Source of the DNA: a bacterium
Lineage (GTDB): Bacteria > Patescibacteriota > Gracilibacteria > UBA1369 > GCA-2718715
Reading direction: 5' to 3'
Length of the DNA stretch: 12,749 nucleotides
Assembly: GCA_030426295.1 (NCBI GenBank)
Contig: JAUHYY010000023.1
Location: 1-12,749, forward strand
How positions within the stretch are numbered: the stretch's first letter is position 1; each line of letters starts with the position of its first letter. Shown piece after piece: positions 1-5,733 of the stretch. Under the pieces are notes generated by a model, which was not told the DNA's origin, did no database searches, and saw only the letters and a list, made by a program, of their open reading frames with translations. The position numbers and the translations under genes are program-made.

Positions 1-13
1 TATGTAACAACTA

Positions 14-41
14 TTGACATATCTACTTATATAAGTATAAT
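14..41 (+). promoter_or_regulatory. Consensus sigma-70-type promoter of the metallopeptidase gene
   Basis: A perfect -35 box TTGACA lies at 14-19 and a perfect -10 box TATAAT at 36-41, with a 16-bp spacer. Transcription should start near 48, leaving only about 14 nt before the ATG at 62, with no Shine-Dalgarno sequence in it. Confidence 0.8.
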
Positions 42-61
42 AACTTACTTTAATAGACTTT

Positions 62-1969
62 ATGTCTGATCAAGCACCAAGTAATAATCCTGCTGTTTTG
101 CCGGATGCTCCTGAAGAAGACCTTCTTGATAAAGATAGTGTTGAGCAAGAAGTTGAGAATCAGACTATTCGAGAAAGACTTAAAGCCCTAACCGGAAGAG
201 TTTCATCTGCAACTTTATCACTTGTTGGCGTAGGTAGAAAACAGAATCATTGGCTAGATAGCGACTCTCTACCAAAACGACTTAGAGTTAGTAAAAGATG
301 GCGAACTACTACAAAGGTAGCATTATTCGCTTCTCAAATTGGGGTACTGTCGGCTATAGCTACTGAAGCTGGCGATGATTTTACGACTGATCCTTTTGAT
401 TATGCACGAAATGCTGGCGAATTTTGGAAGGATCCCATTGGAAACTTAGATGAAGCAAGAAGTATTTACGCTGATTATCTTGGTGATCCTGAAAATCTTT
501 GGATTCCAGGAGTAACACAAAACTATAATGATTCCATAGATACCCTTGAGTATGTATGGGATGGACTGGGAGAAGTTCTAACGAGAGAAAAGTATACAGG
601 TGATTTATCTGAAATAATGCTCAATGCATTTTTAGAGTCAACTCCAGAAAATGATGTTTCGGCAAATGTTGCTAGCGACATGTTTCTCGAGGCATTACCC
701 GGTAATAACGATACCTATGCGTATATTGTTAACGGTAATGTTTCTGTTCAAGTACCTATCGGTGAACTAGATGTTCGTGCTTTATACAGAATTACTGAGT
801 CACAAATCGATGACTATTTCGAAAGTAACTCACATGATGAAACCCTACGCATAGAAGCTGCCTCTAGTTCTGGATTGCTTATTAGCTCTCACGGTGATGT
901 GTTTATTCCTTTCAGGATAGCATACTGGCCTATCGGAAGCTGGTACATCATGGCTTCGCCAGATGATAAAGGTAATTATGCTTTTAATGTTCTGTATCAC
1001 CGTGATGAAAAATACTTCAGAATGGATGTTGATGTAGTTACTAACCTAGTCGATACAGAATCTTTATCTCATTATATTTCTGATAATATGCGGTTAAGGT
1101 CTGAATATCTCAACTACAGAGATACCGGCGAGTCTACAGAAAGCCTAGATACGTATTTTAGAAATCGTATTATGAATGGTATTACTGGATCAGACCAAAG
1201 GGTACGAAGAGAACATAGTTATGCAGCAGAAGATTTCATTACTCCAGAAATGGCTGACCAAGTTACAAATTCACTGCTAATGCTTGCTAACACTTTAAAT
1301 ATTGACCTTCTAAGTCTTTGTAGAGTACTTGAAACTAGAGTTTTAAATATGCCAATTTATTATAATCCTACTAATCATGAACGTGGGCACATTAGATACA
1401 CAGATCATATCAGTGTAGATGGCGATTCTGATGAAAGAATAAAACATGTGTTAGTTCATGAGTATATTCATGGAATACTTGAAGGTGCTTTCCCTCATAA
1501 TAATGTTCCGTCATATAGAGAAGGTCTAACCGAGCTTCTAGCTATAGTGGCAACATCAGGATACGATGATCCTATTTATGATGCTTATTCAGAATCCACA
1601 CTTCTTCTAGCTTCGTCAGGTATGTGGCAAGATATAATGAATGCTGGAAGATCAAGTGAAGCACCATTAACAGTAGCACAGTCGTTTGGTGCCGTACCTT
1701 CATTAGCTGATGTTACAGCGCGTAACGGTGATATAAATGATGATGATATACAGAATATCTGGAGACACCCTCAAACTGATCATTATGTTTTATGGAGAAG
1801 CTGGAGGCAAGAACATAACTCTGTTCGATTATTAAGGTCTTACGTAAGAGAGTCAGGTTCATGGACTCAATACAGAAGAAATCTTGCCGAAATGATTGCA
1901 AGTACTTTAGATAATGCTCCCGAAGCTCAAACAAGAGTTAAAAATAAACTAAGAAGGTTATGGAACTAA
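62..1969 (+). CDS. Membrane-anchored HExxH metallopeptidase (gluzincin, peptidase-MA-like)
   Basis: This 635-aa protein is probably a zinc-dependent peptidase held in the membrane. The catalytic signature HEYIH is at residues 466-470. It is followed by YREGLTE, where E487 (or E491) is the expected third zinc ligand of gluzincins; the P-x-x-x-E-G-x-x-E context resembles the peptidase MA/DUF2268-like group. The N-terminus lacks a classical signal peptide. Residues 1-60 are acidic and hydrophilic, 70-85 are strongly basic, and about 85-101 form one hydrophobic stretch. This suggests a cytoplasmic tail, one membrane anchor and an extracellular catalytic part. Residues 105-440 are not recognisable to me. 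The start is fixed by the promoter just upstream, which gives a leader of about 14 nt. No terminator directly follows the stop; a new promoter begins 12 bp later. The metallopeptidase call is well supported, the substrate unknown. Confidence 0.72.
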   Translation: MSDQAPSNNPAVLPDAPEEDLLDKDSVEQEVENQTIRERLKALTGRVSSATLSLVGVGRKQNHWLDSDSLPKRLRVSKRWRTTTKVALFASQIGVLSAIATEAGDDFTTDPFDYARNAGEFWKDPIGNLDEARSIYADYLGDPENLWIPGVTQNYNDSIDTLEYVWDGLGEVLTREKYTGDLSEIMLNAFLESTPENDVSANVASDMFLEALPGNNDTYAYIVNGNVSVQVPIGELDVRALYRITESQIDDYFESNSHDETLRIEAASSSGLLISSHGDVFIPFRIAYWPIGSWYIMASPDDKGNYAFNVLYHRDEKYFRMDVDVVTNLVDTESLSHYISDNMRLRSEYLNYRDTGESTESLDTYFRNRIMNGITGSDQRVRREHSYAAEDFITPEMADQVTNSLLMLANTLNIDLLSLCRVLETRVLNMPIYYNPTNHERGHIRYTDHISVDGDSDERIKHVLVHEYIHGILEGAFPHNNVPSYREGLTELLAIVATSGYDDPIYDAYSESTLLLASSGMWQDIMNAGRSSEAPLTVAQSFGAVPSLADVTARNGDINDDDIQNIWRHPQTDHYVLWRSWRQEHNSVRLLRSYVRESGSWTQYRRNLAEMIASTLDNAPEAQTRVKNKLRRLWN

Positions 1970-1980
1970 TGCCCATTACA

Positions 1981-2008
1981 TTGACATCCAGAAAATCATT
2001 GATATATT
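1981..2008 (+). promoter_or_regulatory. Promoter of the HisG-like gene's leader RNA
   Basis: TTGACA at 1981-1986 and TATATT at 2003-2008 are separated by 16 bp. The expected start point is near 2015, which is the A of an ATG (leader ORF 1), so the transcript could begin leaderless. The promoter lies about 300 bp upstream of the HisG-like start codon. That leaves a long leader, unlike the other promoters here. Confidence 0.7.
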
Positions 2009-2014
2009 CAAAAC

Positions 2015-2065
2015 ATGAAAAACATAAATTCTAATACAGTTCATCACTCAATCTCAGCTGCCTGA
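2015..2065 (+). CDS. Candidate leader peptide 1 (16 codons, His-His)
   Basis: A short ORF begins at the predicted transcription start and encodes MKNINSNTVHHSISAA, ending in TGA. Two adjacent His codons (CAT CAC, 2042-2047) lie in the 5' side of a hairpin, immediately behind the segment 2031-2037 that can pair with 2079-2085. The gene downstream belongs to the HisG family, so a histidine-sensing leader is conceivable; the trp leader of E. coli also uses just two regulatory codons. There is no ribosome-binding site, so translation would have to be leaderless. An ORF this short can arise by chance. Confidence 0.3.
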   Translation: MKNINSNTVHHSISAA

Positions 2066-2085
2066 GAGATGTAATTATGTATTAG
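2031..2085 (+). promoter_or_regulatory. Structured leader domain upstream of terminator 1
   Basis: Three nested pairings are visible: CTAATAC 2031-2037 with GTATTAG 2079-2085, CATC 2042-2045 with GATG 2068-2071, and TCTCAG 2052-2057 with CTGAGA 2062-2067 (loop CTGC). The last two are coaxial on the 3' side. The 3' arm TATTAG (2080-2085) can instead pair with CTAATA at 2107-2112, inside terminator 1, which would break that terminator. This is the 1:2, 2:3, 3:4 layout of classical attenuators, although the alternative helix is only 6 AT-rich base pairs. Confidence 0.45.
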
Positions 2086-2096
2086 CTTATCTTCTC

Positions 2097-2124
2097 GGGT
2101 TATAAACTAATAACCTGCTTTTTT
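2097..2124 (+). terminator. Terminator 1 in the HisG-like leader
   Basis: GGTTAT 2098-2103 pairs with ATAACC 2110-2115 around a 6-nt loop. An outer G-U pair (2097/2116) extends it, and TTTTTT follows at 2119-2124. The stem is modest. It could be an attenuator, the end of a roughly 110-nt small RNA started at about 2015, or a backup terminator for the peptidase gene. Confidence 0.5.
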
Positions 2125-2167
2125 ATGATCAATTCAAATTTAAATAAACCATGTAGATATAAAAAGG

Positions 2168-2260
2168 ATCACAGACATATGCACTGTGGTGGAGCGGCTT
2201 TGCGTTTATTTGTTATTTGGCATTGATTAAAAACTTATAACTAATACTCTAGGCCGCTCT
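2168..2260 (+). promoter_or_regulatory. Antiterminator element facing terminator 2
   Basis: A hairpin ATCACAG 2168-2174 / CTGTGGT 2184-2190 (one G-U pair) is directly followed by GAGCGGC at 2192-2198. That segment is perfectly complementary to GCCGCTC at 2253-2259, the 5' arm of terminator 2. With flanking G-U and A-U pairs the helix 2191-2200 / 2251-2260 reaches 10 bp. It is mutually exclusive with the terminator hairpin, which is the hallmark of an attenuator or riboswitch expression platform. No known riboswitch or T-box core was recognised. Confidence 0.6.
2179..2226 (+). CDS. Candidate leader peptide 2 (15 codons)
   Basis: This short ORF encodes MHCGGAALRLFVIWH and ends in TGA. AAAAAGGA at 2161-2168, 10 nt before the ATG, is the best Shine-Dalgarno match seen in the window. 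The ORF runs through the antiterminator strand 2192-2198, so a translating ribosome would mask it and favour terminator 2. A ribosome paused near the final Trp-His codons (2218-2223) would leave it free. The coding status is uncertain because the sequence is under RNA-structure constraint anyway. Confidence 0.33.
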   Translation: MHCGGAALRLFVIWH

Positions 2261-2279
2261 CACACGAGTGGCCTTTTTT
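2251..2279 (+). terminator. Terminator 2, directly upstream of the HisG-like gene
   Basis: AGGCCGCTC 2251-2259 pairs with GAGTGGCCT 2266-2274 over 9 bp (one G-U) around the loop TCACAC. Six T residues at 2274-2279 follow. This strong intrinsic terminator ends only 22 nt before the ATG at 2302, leaving no room for a promoter behind it. Expression of the next gene must therefore read through it, which implies regulated termination. Confidence 0.8.
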
Positions 2280-2301
2280 ATATATAAATAACAATATTAA
2301 A

Positions 2302-3000
2302 ATGAATAAATTAAGAATAGCAGTTCCTTCGAACTCGAATATAAAAAGGGATATTGATCCTATACTGCAAGAGGCTTTATCTATGAAAGAGACAAGGTAT
2401 TGCGAACTCAACTCTAATCTCGAAAATGGTGAGCTAGTTCGTATGCGTCTTACTGATGCTATTAGATTACTTAAGGCAGGTGAAGTTGATGTTGCTCTAT
2501 TGTCTGACGACAAAACTGCCGAAGATATAGCTAAGAAGCGTAATGCAGTATCAAACCTGAGACGAGCATTCGCTCTTGATATCCCTAATCCACCTGAAAT
2601 GTCTTTCTTGTACAGACCTGAAGATGAAGACTTAGTTAGAGAGGTATATTTAGGTATAGAAAATGATTTAGAGTTTGCTTTCACCTCGTATCCTGCACTA
2701 TTTAGAAATAGACAAGTGTCATTAGGTGCTGACGATCCTGGCGACAAAGTAGTTAAACTCGATGGTCAAGTTGAGTCTTTTCTCCGCAATGGTATGTTTG
2801 ATGGACCAGCTTTAGCCTATGATCTCGTAAGATCTGGTGATACGGCGAAAAAGTTTGGCTTAAAATTTCGTACAGCTGGGCAGGTCATGCTTCCAGGAAT
2901 TTGGTATATGCAGCCTGAGTTCTCTAGAATATCAGATACTCTAGAAGAGCTTCGTGAAAAATTAGGGCAAACAACTAAACTATACGGTTACAGATGCTAA
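2302..3000 (+). CDS. Divergent HisG-like protein (short-form ATP phosphoribosyltransferase family)
   Basis: This 232-aa protein resembles the short form of HisG, which joins ATP and PRPP in the first step of histidine synthesis. Visible landmarks in order are an N-terminal LRIAVP strand and LKAGEVDVALLSDD near 58-71, which matches the 'GAxDxGIxGxD' region. Next come FTSYPALFRNRQV near 130, matching 'ATKYPxxxxxYF', and VVKLDGQVESF near 151. Last is YDLVRSGDTAKKFGLK near 174, matching the PRPP-binding 'DxVxTGxTLxxNGL' motif. The length fits HisG-S, which normally needs HisZ; no HisZ or other his gene is in the window. The usual N-terminal PKGR is replaced by PSNSN, so activity or substrate may differ. 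The gene stands alone behind a long attenuator-like leader and ends at a strong bidirectional terminator. Family membership is likely, the reaction uncertain. Confidence 0.6.
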   Translation: MNKLRIAVPSNSNIKRDIDPILQEALSMKETRYCELNSNLENGELVRMRLTDAIRLLKAGEVDVALLSDDKTAEDIAKKRNAVSNLRRAFALDIPNPPEMSFLYRPEDEDLVREVYLGIENDLEFAFTSYPALFRNRQVSLGADDPGDKVVKLDGQVESFLRNGMFDGPALAYDLVRSGDTAKKFGLKFRTAGQVMLPGIWYMQPEFSRISDTLEELREKLGQTTKLYGYRC

Positions 3001-3002
3001 AC

Positions 3003-3034
3003 AAAAAAAGCCCCGGCTAATGCCGGGGCTTTTT
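3003..3034. terminator. Bidirectional intrinsic terminator between convergent genes
   Basis: GCCCCGGC 3010-3017 and GCCGGGGC 3022-3029 form a perfect 8-bp GC stem with loop TAAT. It is flanked by seven A on the left (3003-3009) and five T on the right (3030-3034). It can end transcription of the HisG-like gene rightward and of rplA leftward. Confidence 0.93.
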
Positions 3035-3058
3035 CAAGATTAATCTTAATGCTTACGA

Positions 3059-3733
3059 TTACAATTCAATGTGAACTCCAGGTCCCATTGCTGTTGTTAG
3101 AGTTACTGATTTGATGTAAGTACCTTTTGATCCGCTTGGTTTGTTTTCTACAACTGCGTCCCAAAGGGCTTGAGCGTTTTCTTGAATTTTGTCTGAACCG
3201 AATGAAACCTTACCAATAATGTTATGAAGGTTACCGTTCTTGTCTGTTCTAACTTCGATTTGTCCTTTCATGATGTCACCGATTGTACCAGCGATATCGT
3301 CTGTTACTGTTCCAGCTTTAGGATTTGGCATTTTTCTTGCTTGTCCAAGTTGTTTAGCAACTTTACCGATGTTTTTCATGATGCTTGGATGAGCTACAAC
3401 TACGTCGAAATCCATCCATCCTTTAGCGATTCTATCGATAAGATCTTCCATTCCAGCTTCGATAGCTCCAGCCTTTTTAGCTTCGTCTACCATGTTGTCT
3501 GGAACGATAGCGATAACTTTGTATTGCTTACCTGTTCCGTTTGGAAGTCCGATAGTGAATCTTACGATTTGATCGGCGTGTTTAGGATCTACTCCTAATT
3601 TAAAATGCATTTCTACAGATGCATCGAATTTAACTTTTGAAGTTTCTGGCAATAATGCACAGGCTTCTTCTAAAGAGTAAAACTCTTTTGTAATTAGAGC
3701 TTTAGCTGCTTTGTAGTTTTTTCCTCTTTTCAT
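3059..3733 (-). CDS. rplA: 50S ribosomal protein L1 (uL1)
   Basis: uL1 forms the mobile L1 stalk of the large subunit and helps release deacylated tRNA; in many bacteria it also represses its own operon by binding mRNA. The 224-aa length is normal. Family segments are clear: FDASVEMHFKLGVDPKHADQ near 37-56, LPNGTGK near 64, and MPNPKAGTVT near 137. The C-terminal run TLTTAMGPGVHIEL ends the protein as usual. One oddity is that the conserved LGPRGLMPNPK signature reads LGQARKMPNPK here. It is the last gene of the secE-nusG-X-rplK-rplA series and ends at the terminator at 3003-3034. A hairpin precedes it in the spacer. The ATG has no Shine-Dalgarno sequence. Presence of uL1 argues against CPR groups reported to lack it. 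Confidence 0.97.
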   Translation of the reverse strand: MKRGKNYKAAKALITKEFYSLEEACALLPETSKVKFDASVEMHFKLGVDPKHADQIVRFTIGLPNGTGKQYKVIAIVPDNMVDEAKKAGAIEAGMEDLIDRIAKGWMDFDVVVAHPSIMKNIGKVAKQLGQARKMPNPKAGTVTDDIAGTIGDIMKGQIEVRTDKNGNLHNIIGKVSFGSDKIQENAQALWDAVVENKPSGSKGTYIKSVTLTTAMGPGVHIEL

Positions 3734-3747
3734 ATTGTTTGGGTTAA

Positions 3748-3784
3748 GTGGTCCAAGCGTAAGCTCTTATCGGCTTACTCCCAC
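3748..3784 (-). promoter_or_regulatory. Hairpin between rplK and rplA (candidate L1 autoregulatory site)
   Basis: In the minus-strand RNA, GUGG (3784-3781) pairs with CCAC (3751-3748), and GUAAGC (3778-3773) pairs with GCUUAC (3764-3759). The internal loop is asymmetric: 2 nt on one side, 7 nt on the other. The structure ends 14 nt before the rplA start codon. L1 is known to recognise helices with asymmetric internal loops in rRNA and mRNA, so an autoregulatory site is plausible. The match to known L1 sites is not established. Confidence 0.35.
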
Positions 3785-3796
3785 AAATAAATTGAT

Positions 3797-4225
3797 TTAG
3801 TCTTTAACTGTTACTCCCATTTGTCGGCAAGTACCAGCGATAATCTTAACTGCAGCGTCCATGTCGTTAGCGTTAAGATCTGGCATTTTAATTTCAGCAA
3901 TTTCTTCTAATTGCTTTCTTGTGATTTCACCTACCTTGTTCTTGTGTGGTTCACCAGAACCGCTTTTAAGACCAAGTTTTTCTTTAATTAATACAGCTGC
4001 AGGAGGTGTCTTAAGAATAAATGTGAAAGATCTGTCTTCGTAAACAGTAATTTCAACTGGAATAATTGTGTTTCCTTTATCTTTTGTAGCACCATTGAAT
4101 TGGTTACAGAAAGCTTGAATGTCTAGACCATGTTGACCTAGAGCTGGACCAACCGGTGGAGCTGGGTTAGCTTTCCCCGCAGGGATCTGTAGTTTTAACG
4201 TTGTTTTTACTTTTTTTTCTGCCAT
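3797..4225 (-). CDS. rplK: 50S ribosomal protein L11 (uL11)
   Basis: uL11 sits at the base of the ribosomal GTPase-associated centre with L10/L12 and contacts translation factors. The 142-aa protein has the normal length. Its N-terminal domain carries the proline-rich PAPPVGPALGQHGLDI segment (about 22-37), and the 'KTPPAAVLIKEKLGL' linker region follows at about 72-86. The C-terminal RNA-binding domain ends with the diagnostic IAGTCRQMGVTV near 128-139. It lies 63 nt before rplA and 123 nt after the inserted membrane-protein gene. A separate weak promoter may precede it. There is no Shine-Dalgarno sequence; the ATG follows TTTTGAACAA. Confidence 0.98.
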   Translation of the reverse strand: MAEKKVKTTLKLQIPAGKANPAPPVGPALGQHGLDIQAFCNQFNGATKDKGNTIIPVEITVYEDRSFTFILKTPPAAVLIKEKLGLKSGSGEPHKNKVGEITRKQLEEIAEIKMPDLNANDMDAAVKIIAGTCRQMGVTVKD

Positions 4226-4249
4226 TTGTTCAAAATTTAGAGCACAAGT

Positions 4250-4278
4250 TTTTTACAGGTTTTAAGAGCAATAGTCAA
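4250..4278 (-). promoter_or_regulatory. Possible internal promoter for rplK-rplA
   Basis: On the minus strand TTGACT (4278-4273) and TAAAAA (4255-4250) are spaced by 17 bp. Start would be near 4243, giving an 18-nt leader, the same short length predicted for other genes here. The -10 box is weak, so this is tentative. Confidence 0.4.
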
Positions 4279-4285
4279 TGGTAAA

Positions 4286-4347
4286 ATGGATAATAGATAA
4301 TGGCTAATAACTGATTTTAATAAAATTATCTATTGTCTATTATCTAT
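4286..4347 (-). repeat. Tandem 7-bp repeats arranged as an inverted repeat
   Basis: On the minus strand, just after the stop of the 4349-5092 gene, three heptamers run head to tail: TAGATAA (4346-4340), TAGACAA (4339-4333), TAGATAA (4332-4326). On the plus strand at 4287-4307 stand TGGATAA, TAGATAA, TGGCTAA. The two arms (4286-4308 and 4325-4347) match at 19 of 23 positions as an inverted repeat around a 16-nt loop. Because the unit carries stop codons and has a period of 7, it closes every reading frame quickly. Confidence 0.75.
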
Positions 4348-4348
4348 C

Positions 4349-5092
4349 TCAAACTAAAACTGCAAAAAATGCTTTGAATACTTCGTGGAAGTCCTTTTTA
4401 TATGCAAATGCATAGATATAGTTGTCTTGGTGGAAAATCACAAATACGTCGTTAACTTTAACTACGTTATTTATATAGAATGAACTTTCACCGAACTGGT
4501 CTGTTTTGTTGGTCTCTATGCCTTCAAAATCCTCTGCCTGAAGCCGAATAATGTTAAATCCTTCTTCTGCTTTAATTTCGTTTCTAAATTTGAGCTCGTA
4601 CATTGATCCGATAGTCCCCTGATTTGTTTGAAGTACGCCGTAAGCGATATTTGAGGCTTCTACAGTTGCTGTATCGATTATCTGGAACATTTTACCCGGA
4701 TAATCGAGATCGATAAGTTTTACGCCTTCAATTGTTAATGCAGGGAGCAGAGTTCTGACTCTAACGCTGCCGTTATTGCTAGTTGGCTCATCTTCTTCTA
4801 CGACTCCCCTTCTTCTGTCTAGGATTTCTTTTACTTTTTCAGTTCTATCCTGAAGTTCTTCTTCTGTTGGTTCTGTGTCAGGTTCTTCTTCTACGACTTG
4901 TGCCTCTTCTTCGGTTTTAGGTTCCGGTGTTTCGTCTTCATAATACACACCAAAATCATCACTTAATGTACTAGCTTGAAGTGTTCCCGTTGGAGGATAA
5001 AGCTTCTGCAGATAATCTTGAATAACAAGTTCTGTAGTAATACTAACTACAATAACTGAGAAGATTATTGTGAATATTGTGAATTTTTGCAT
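4349..5092 (-). CDS. Unrecognised membrane-anchored acidic protein inserted between nusG and rplK
   Basis: I do not recognise this 247-aa protein. Residues 4-22 form one hydrophobic helix at the very N-terminus, probably a signal anchor or uncleaved signal peptide. Residues 51-103 are a low-complexity acidic linker rich in Glu, Pro and Thr. Residues 108-247 look like a folded alpha/beta domain outside the membrane, ending with a hydrophobic KAFFAVLV tail. It breaks the otherwise conserved nusG-rplK adjacency and is likely co-transcribed with both. A TATAAT-like box at 5121-5116 could give it its own start 17 nt before the ATG. It is the only main gene here ending in TGA (frame TGA GAT AGA TAA), and heptamer repeats follow at once. 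Neighbouring secE might hint at a role near the Sec translocon, but nothing in the sequence proves it. Confidence 0.75.
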   Translation of the reverse strand: MQKFTIFTIIFSVIVVSITTELVIQDYLQKLYPPTGTLQASTLSDDFGVYYEDETPEPKTEEEAQVVEEEPDTEPTEEELQDRTEKVKEILDRRRGVVEEDEPTSNNGSVRVRTLLPALTIEGVKLIDLDYPGKMFQIIDTATVEASNIAYGVLQTNQGTIGSMYELKFRNEIKAEEGFNIIRLQAEDFEGIETNKTDQFGESSFYINNVVKVNDVFVIFHQDNYIYAFAYKKDFHEVFKAFFAVLV

Positions 5093-5115
5093 TTATTGTT
5101 CGAAAAAAAGTCGGC

Positions 5116-5121
5116 ATTATA
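5116..5121 (-). promoter_or_regulatory. Possible -10 box for the gene at 4349-5092
   Basis: TATAAT reads on the minus strand at 5121-5116, placing a start near 5109 and a leader of about 17 nt. No convincing -35 box lies at the right distance, and the region is AT-rich, so chance is a real alternative. Confidence 0.3.
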
Positions 5122-5144
5122 ATACATAATACGAGATTATAATT

Positions 5145-5172
5145 CCAGCTATTAGCCATTAGCTATGAGCTA
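5145..5172 (-). repeat. Heptamer array overlapping the nusG stop codon
   Basis: Four 7-bp units run without gaps on the minus strand: TAGCTCA (5172-5166), TAGCTAA (5165-5159), TGGCTAA (5158-5152), TAGCTGG (5151-5145). The TAG of the first unit is the nusG stop codon itself. The units belong to the same family as those at 4286-4347 and 7050-7070. Confidence 0.75.
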
Positions 5173-5715
5173 TTTTTTCTTAACTTGGTTGAAGTCTAGT
5201 TCTACAGGTGTTTCACGTCCGAATATAGTGATCATAACCTTAACTTTACCTTTTTCTTGATCAACTTTATCAACAAGACCTTCGTAGTTTTGGAATGGAC
5301 CATCGAGTACAGTAACTGAATCCCCAACTGCAACTGAGATCTGGAATTTTGGTTCTGTTTTACCCATGTGTTTCTCTACAACTTTCCATTCTTCTGGACT
5401 CACTGGAACCGGGATTGTTCCTGATCCTACGAATCCTGTAACGTTTGGAGTATTTCTAACTACGTACCATGAGTCGTCTGTTACAACCATTTGTACTAAT
5501 ACGTAACCTGGGAAAATTCTTTTTTCTTCTTCAACTGGTTCCCCTTTCTTAATAACGATTTGTTTTTCTTTAGGCACAACAACATCGAAGATGTAATCTT
5601 GCATGTTCATAGTTTCCATTCTTTGTAGCAAGGCTTCACGAACAGCATCTTCGTAACCTGAGTAAGTGTGGATTACGTACCATTGTTTACCTGTGTTTTC
5701 AGCTTGTTTTGCCAT
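5170..5715 (-). CDS. nusG: Transcription termination/antitermination factor NusG
   Basis: NusG binds RNA polymerase, raises processivity and couples it to ribosomes or Rho. The 181-aa protein has the normal two-domain build. The NGN domain runs from WYVIHTYSGYEDAVREAL (about 12-29) through FPGYVLVQMVVTDDSWYVVR (68-87) and NTPNVTGFVG (88-97). The KOW domain starts at GDSVTVLDGPFQNYEG (about 127-142) and ends with VMITIFGRETPVELDFNQV. It lies 18 nt behind secE, as in most bacteria, and 77 nt before the inserted membrane-protein gene. The ATG lacks a Shine-Dalgarno sequence (upstream ACTTAATAA). The stop TAG forms the first unit of a heptamer repeat array. Confidence 0.97.
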   Translation of the reverse strand: MAKQAENTGKQWYVIHTYSGYEDAVREALLQRMETMNMQDYIFDVVVPKEKQIVIKKGEPVEEEKRIFPGYVLVQMVVTDDSWYVVRNTPNVTGFVGSGTIPVPVSPEEWKVVEKHMGKTEPKFQISVAVGDSVTVLDGPFQNYEGLVDKVDQEKGKVKVMITIFGRETPVELDFNQVKKK

Positions 5716-5733
5716 TTATTAAGTCTGTTATTG

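Noticed and set aside
2050..2100. TPP riboswitch, because of CTGAGA at 2062-2067
   Set aside because: Here CTGAGA is paired in a simple hairpin with TCTCAG, and the other conserved TPP segments are absent.
2185..2210. T-box riboswitch signature near the GGTGGAGCGGC segment
   Set aside because: It recalls the T-box UGGN bulge, but the ACCGCG part is missing and no stem I with specifier loop was found in 2015-2180. The antiterminator logic is real, the T-box class is not supported.
2241..2747. Minus-strand ORF of 168 codons opposite the HisG-like gene
   Set aside because: It lies antisense to a recognisable protein, is Ser/Leu-rich as expected of a shadow frame, and has no family signature.
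3224..3598. Plus-strand ORF of 124 codons opposite rplA
   Set aside because: It is antisense to the certain rplA reading frame and made of Ser/Phe/Val-rich shadow sequence.
4286..4347. CRISPR array or leader
   Set aside because: Units are only 7 bp with no spacers between them and there are no cas genes.
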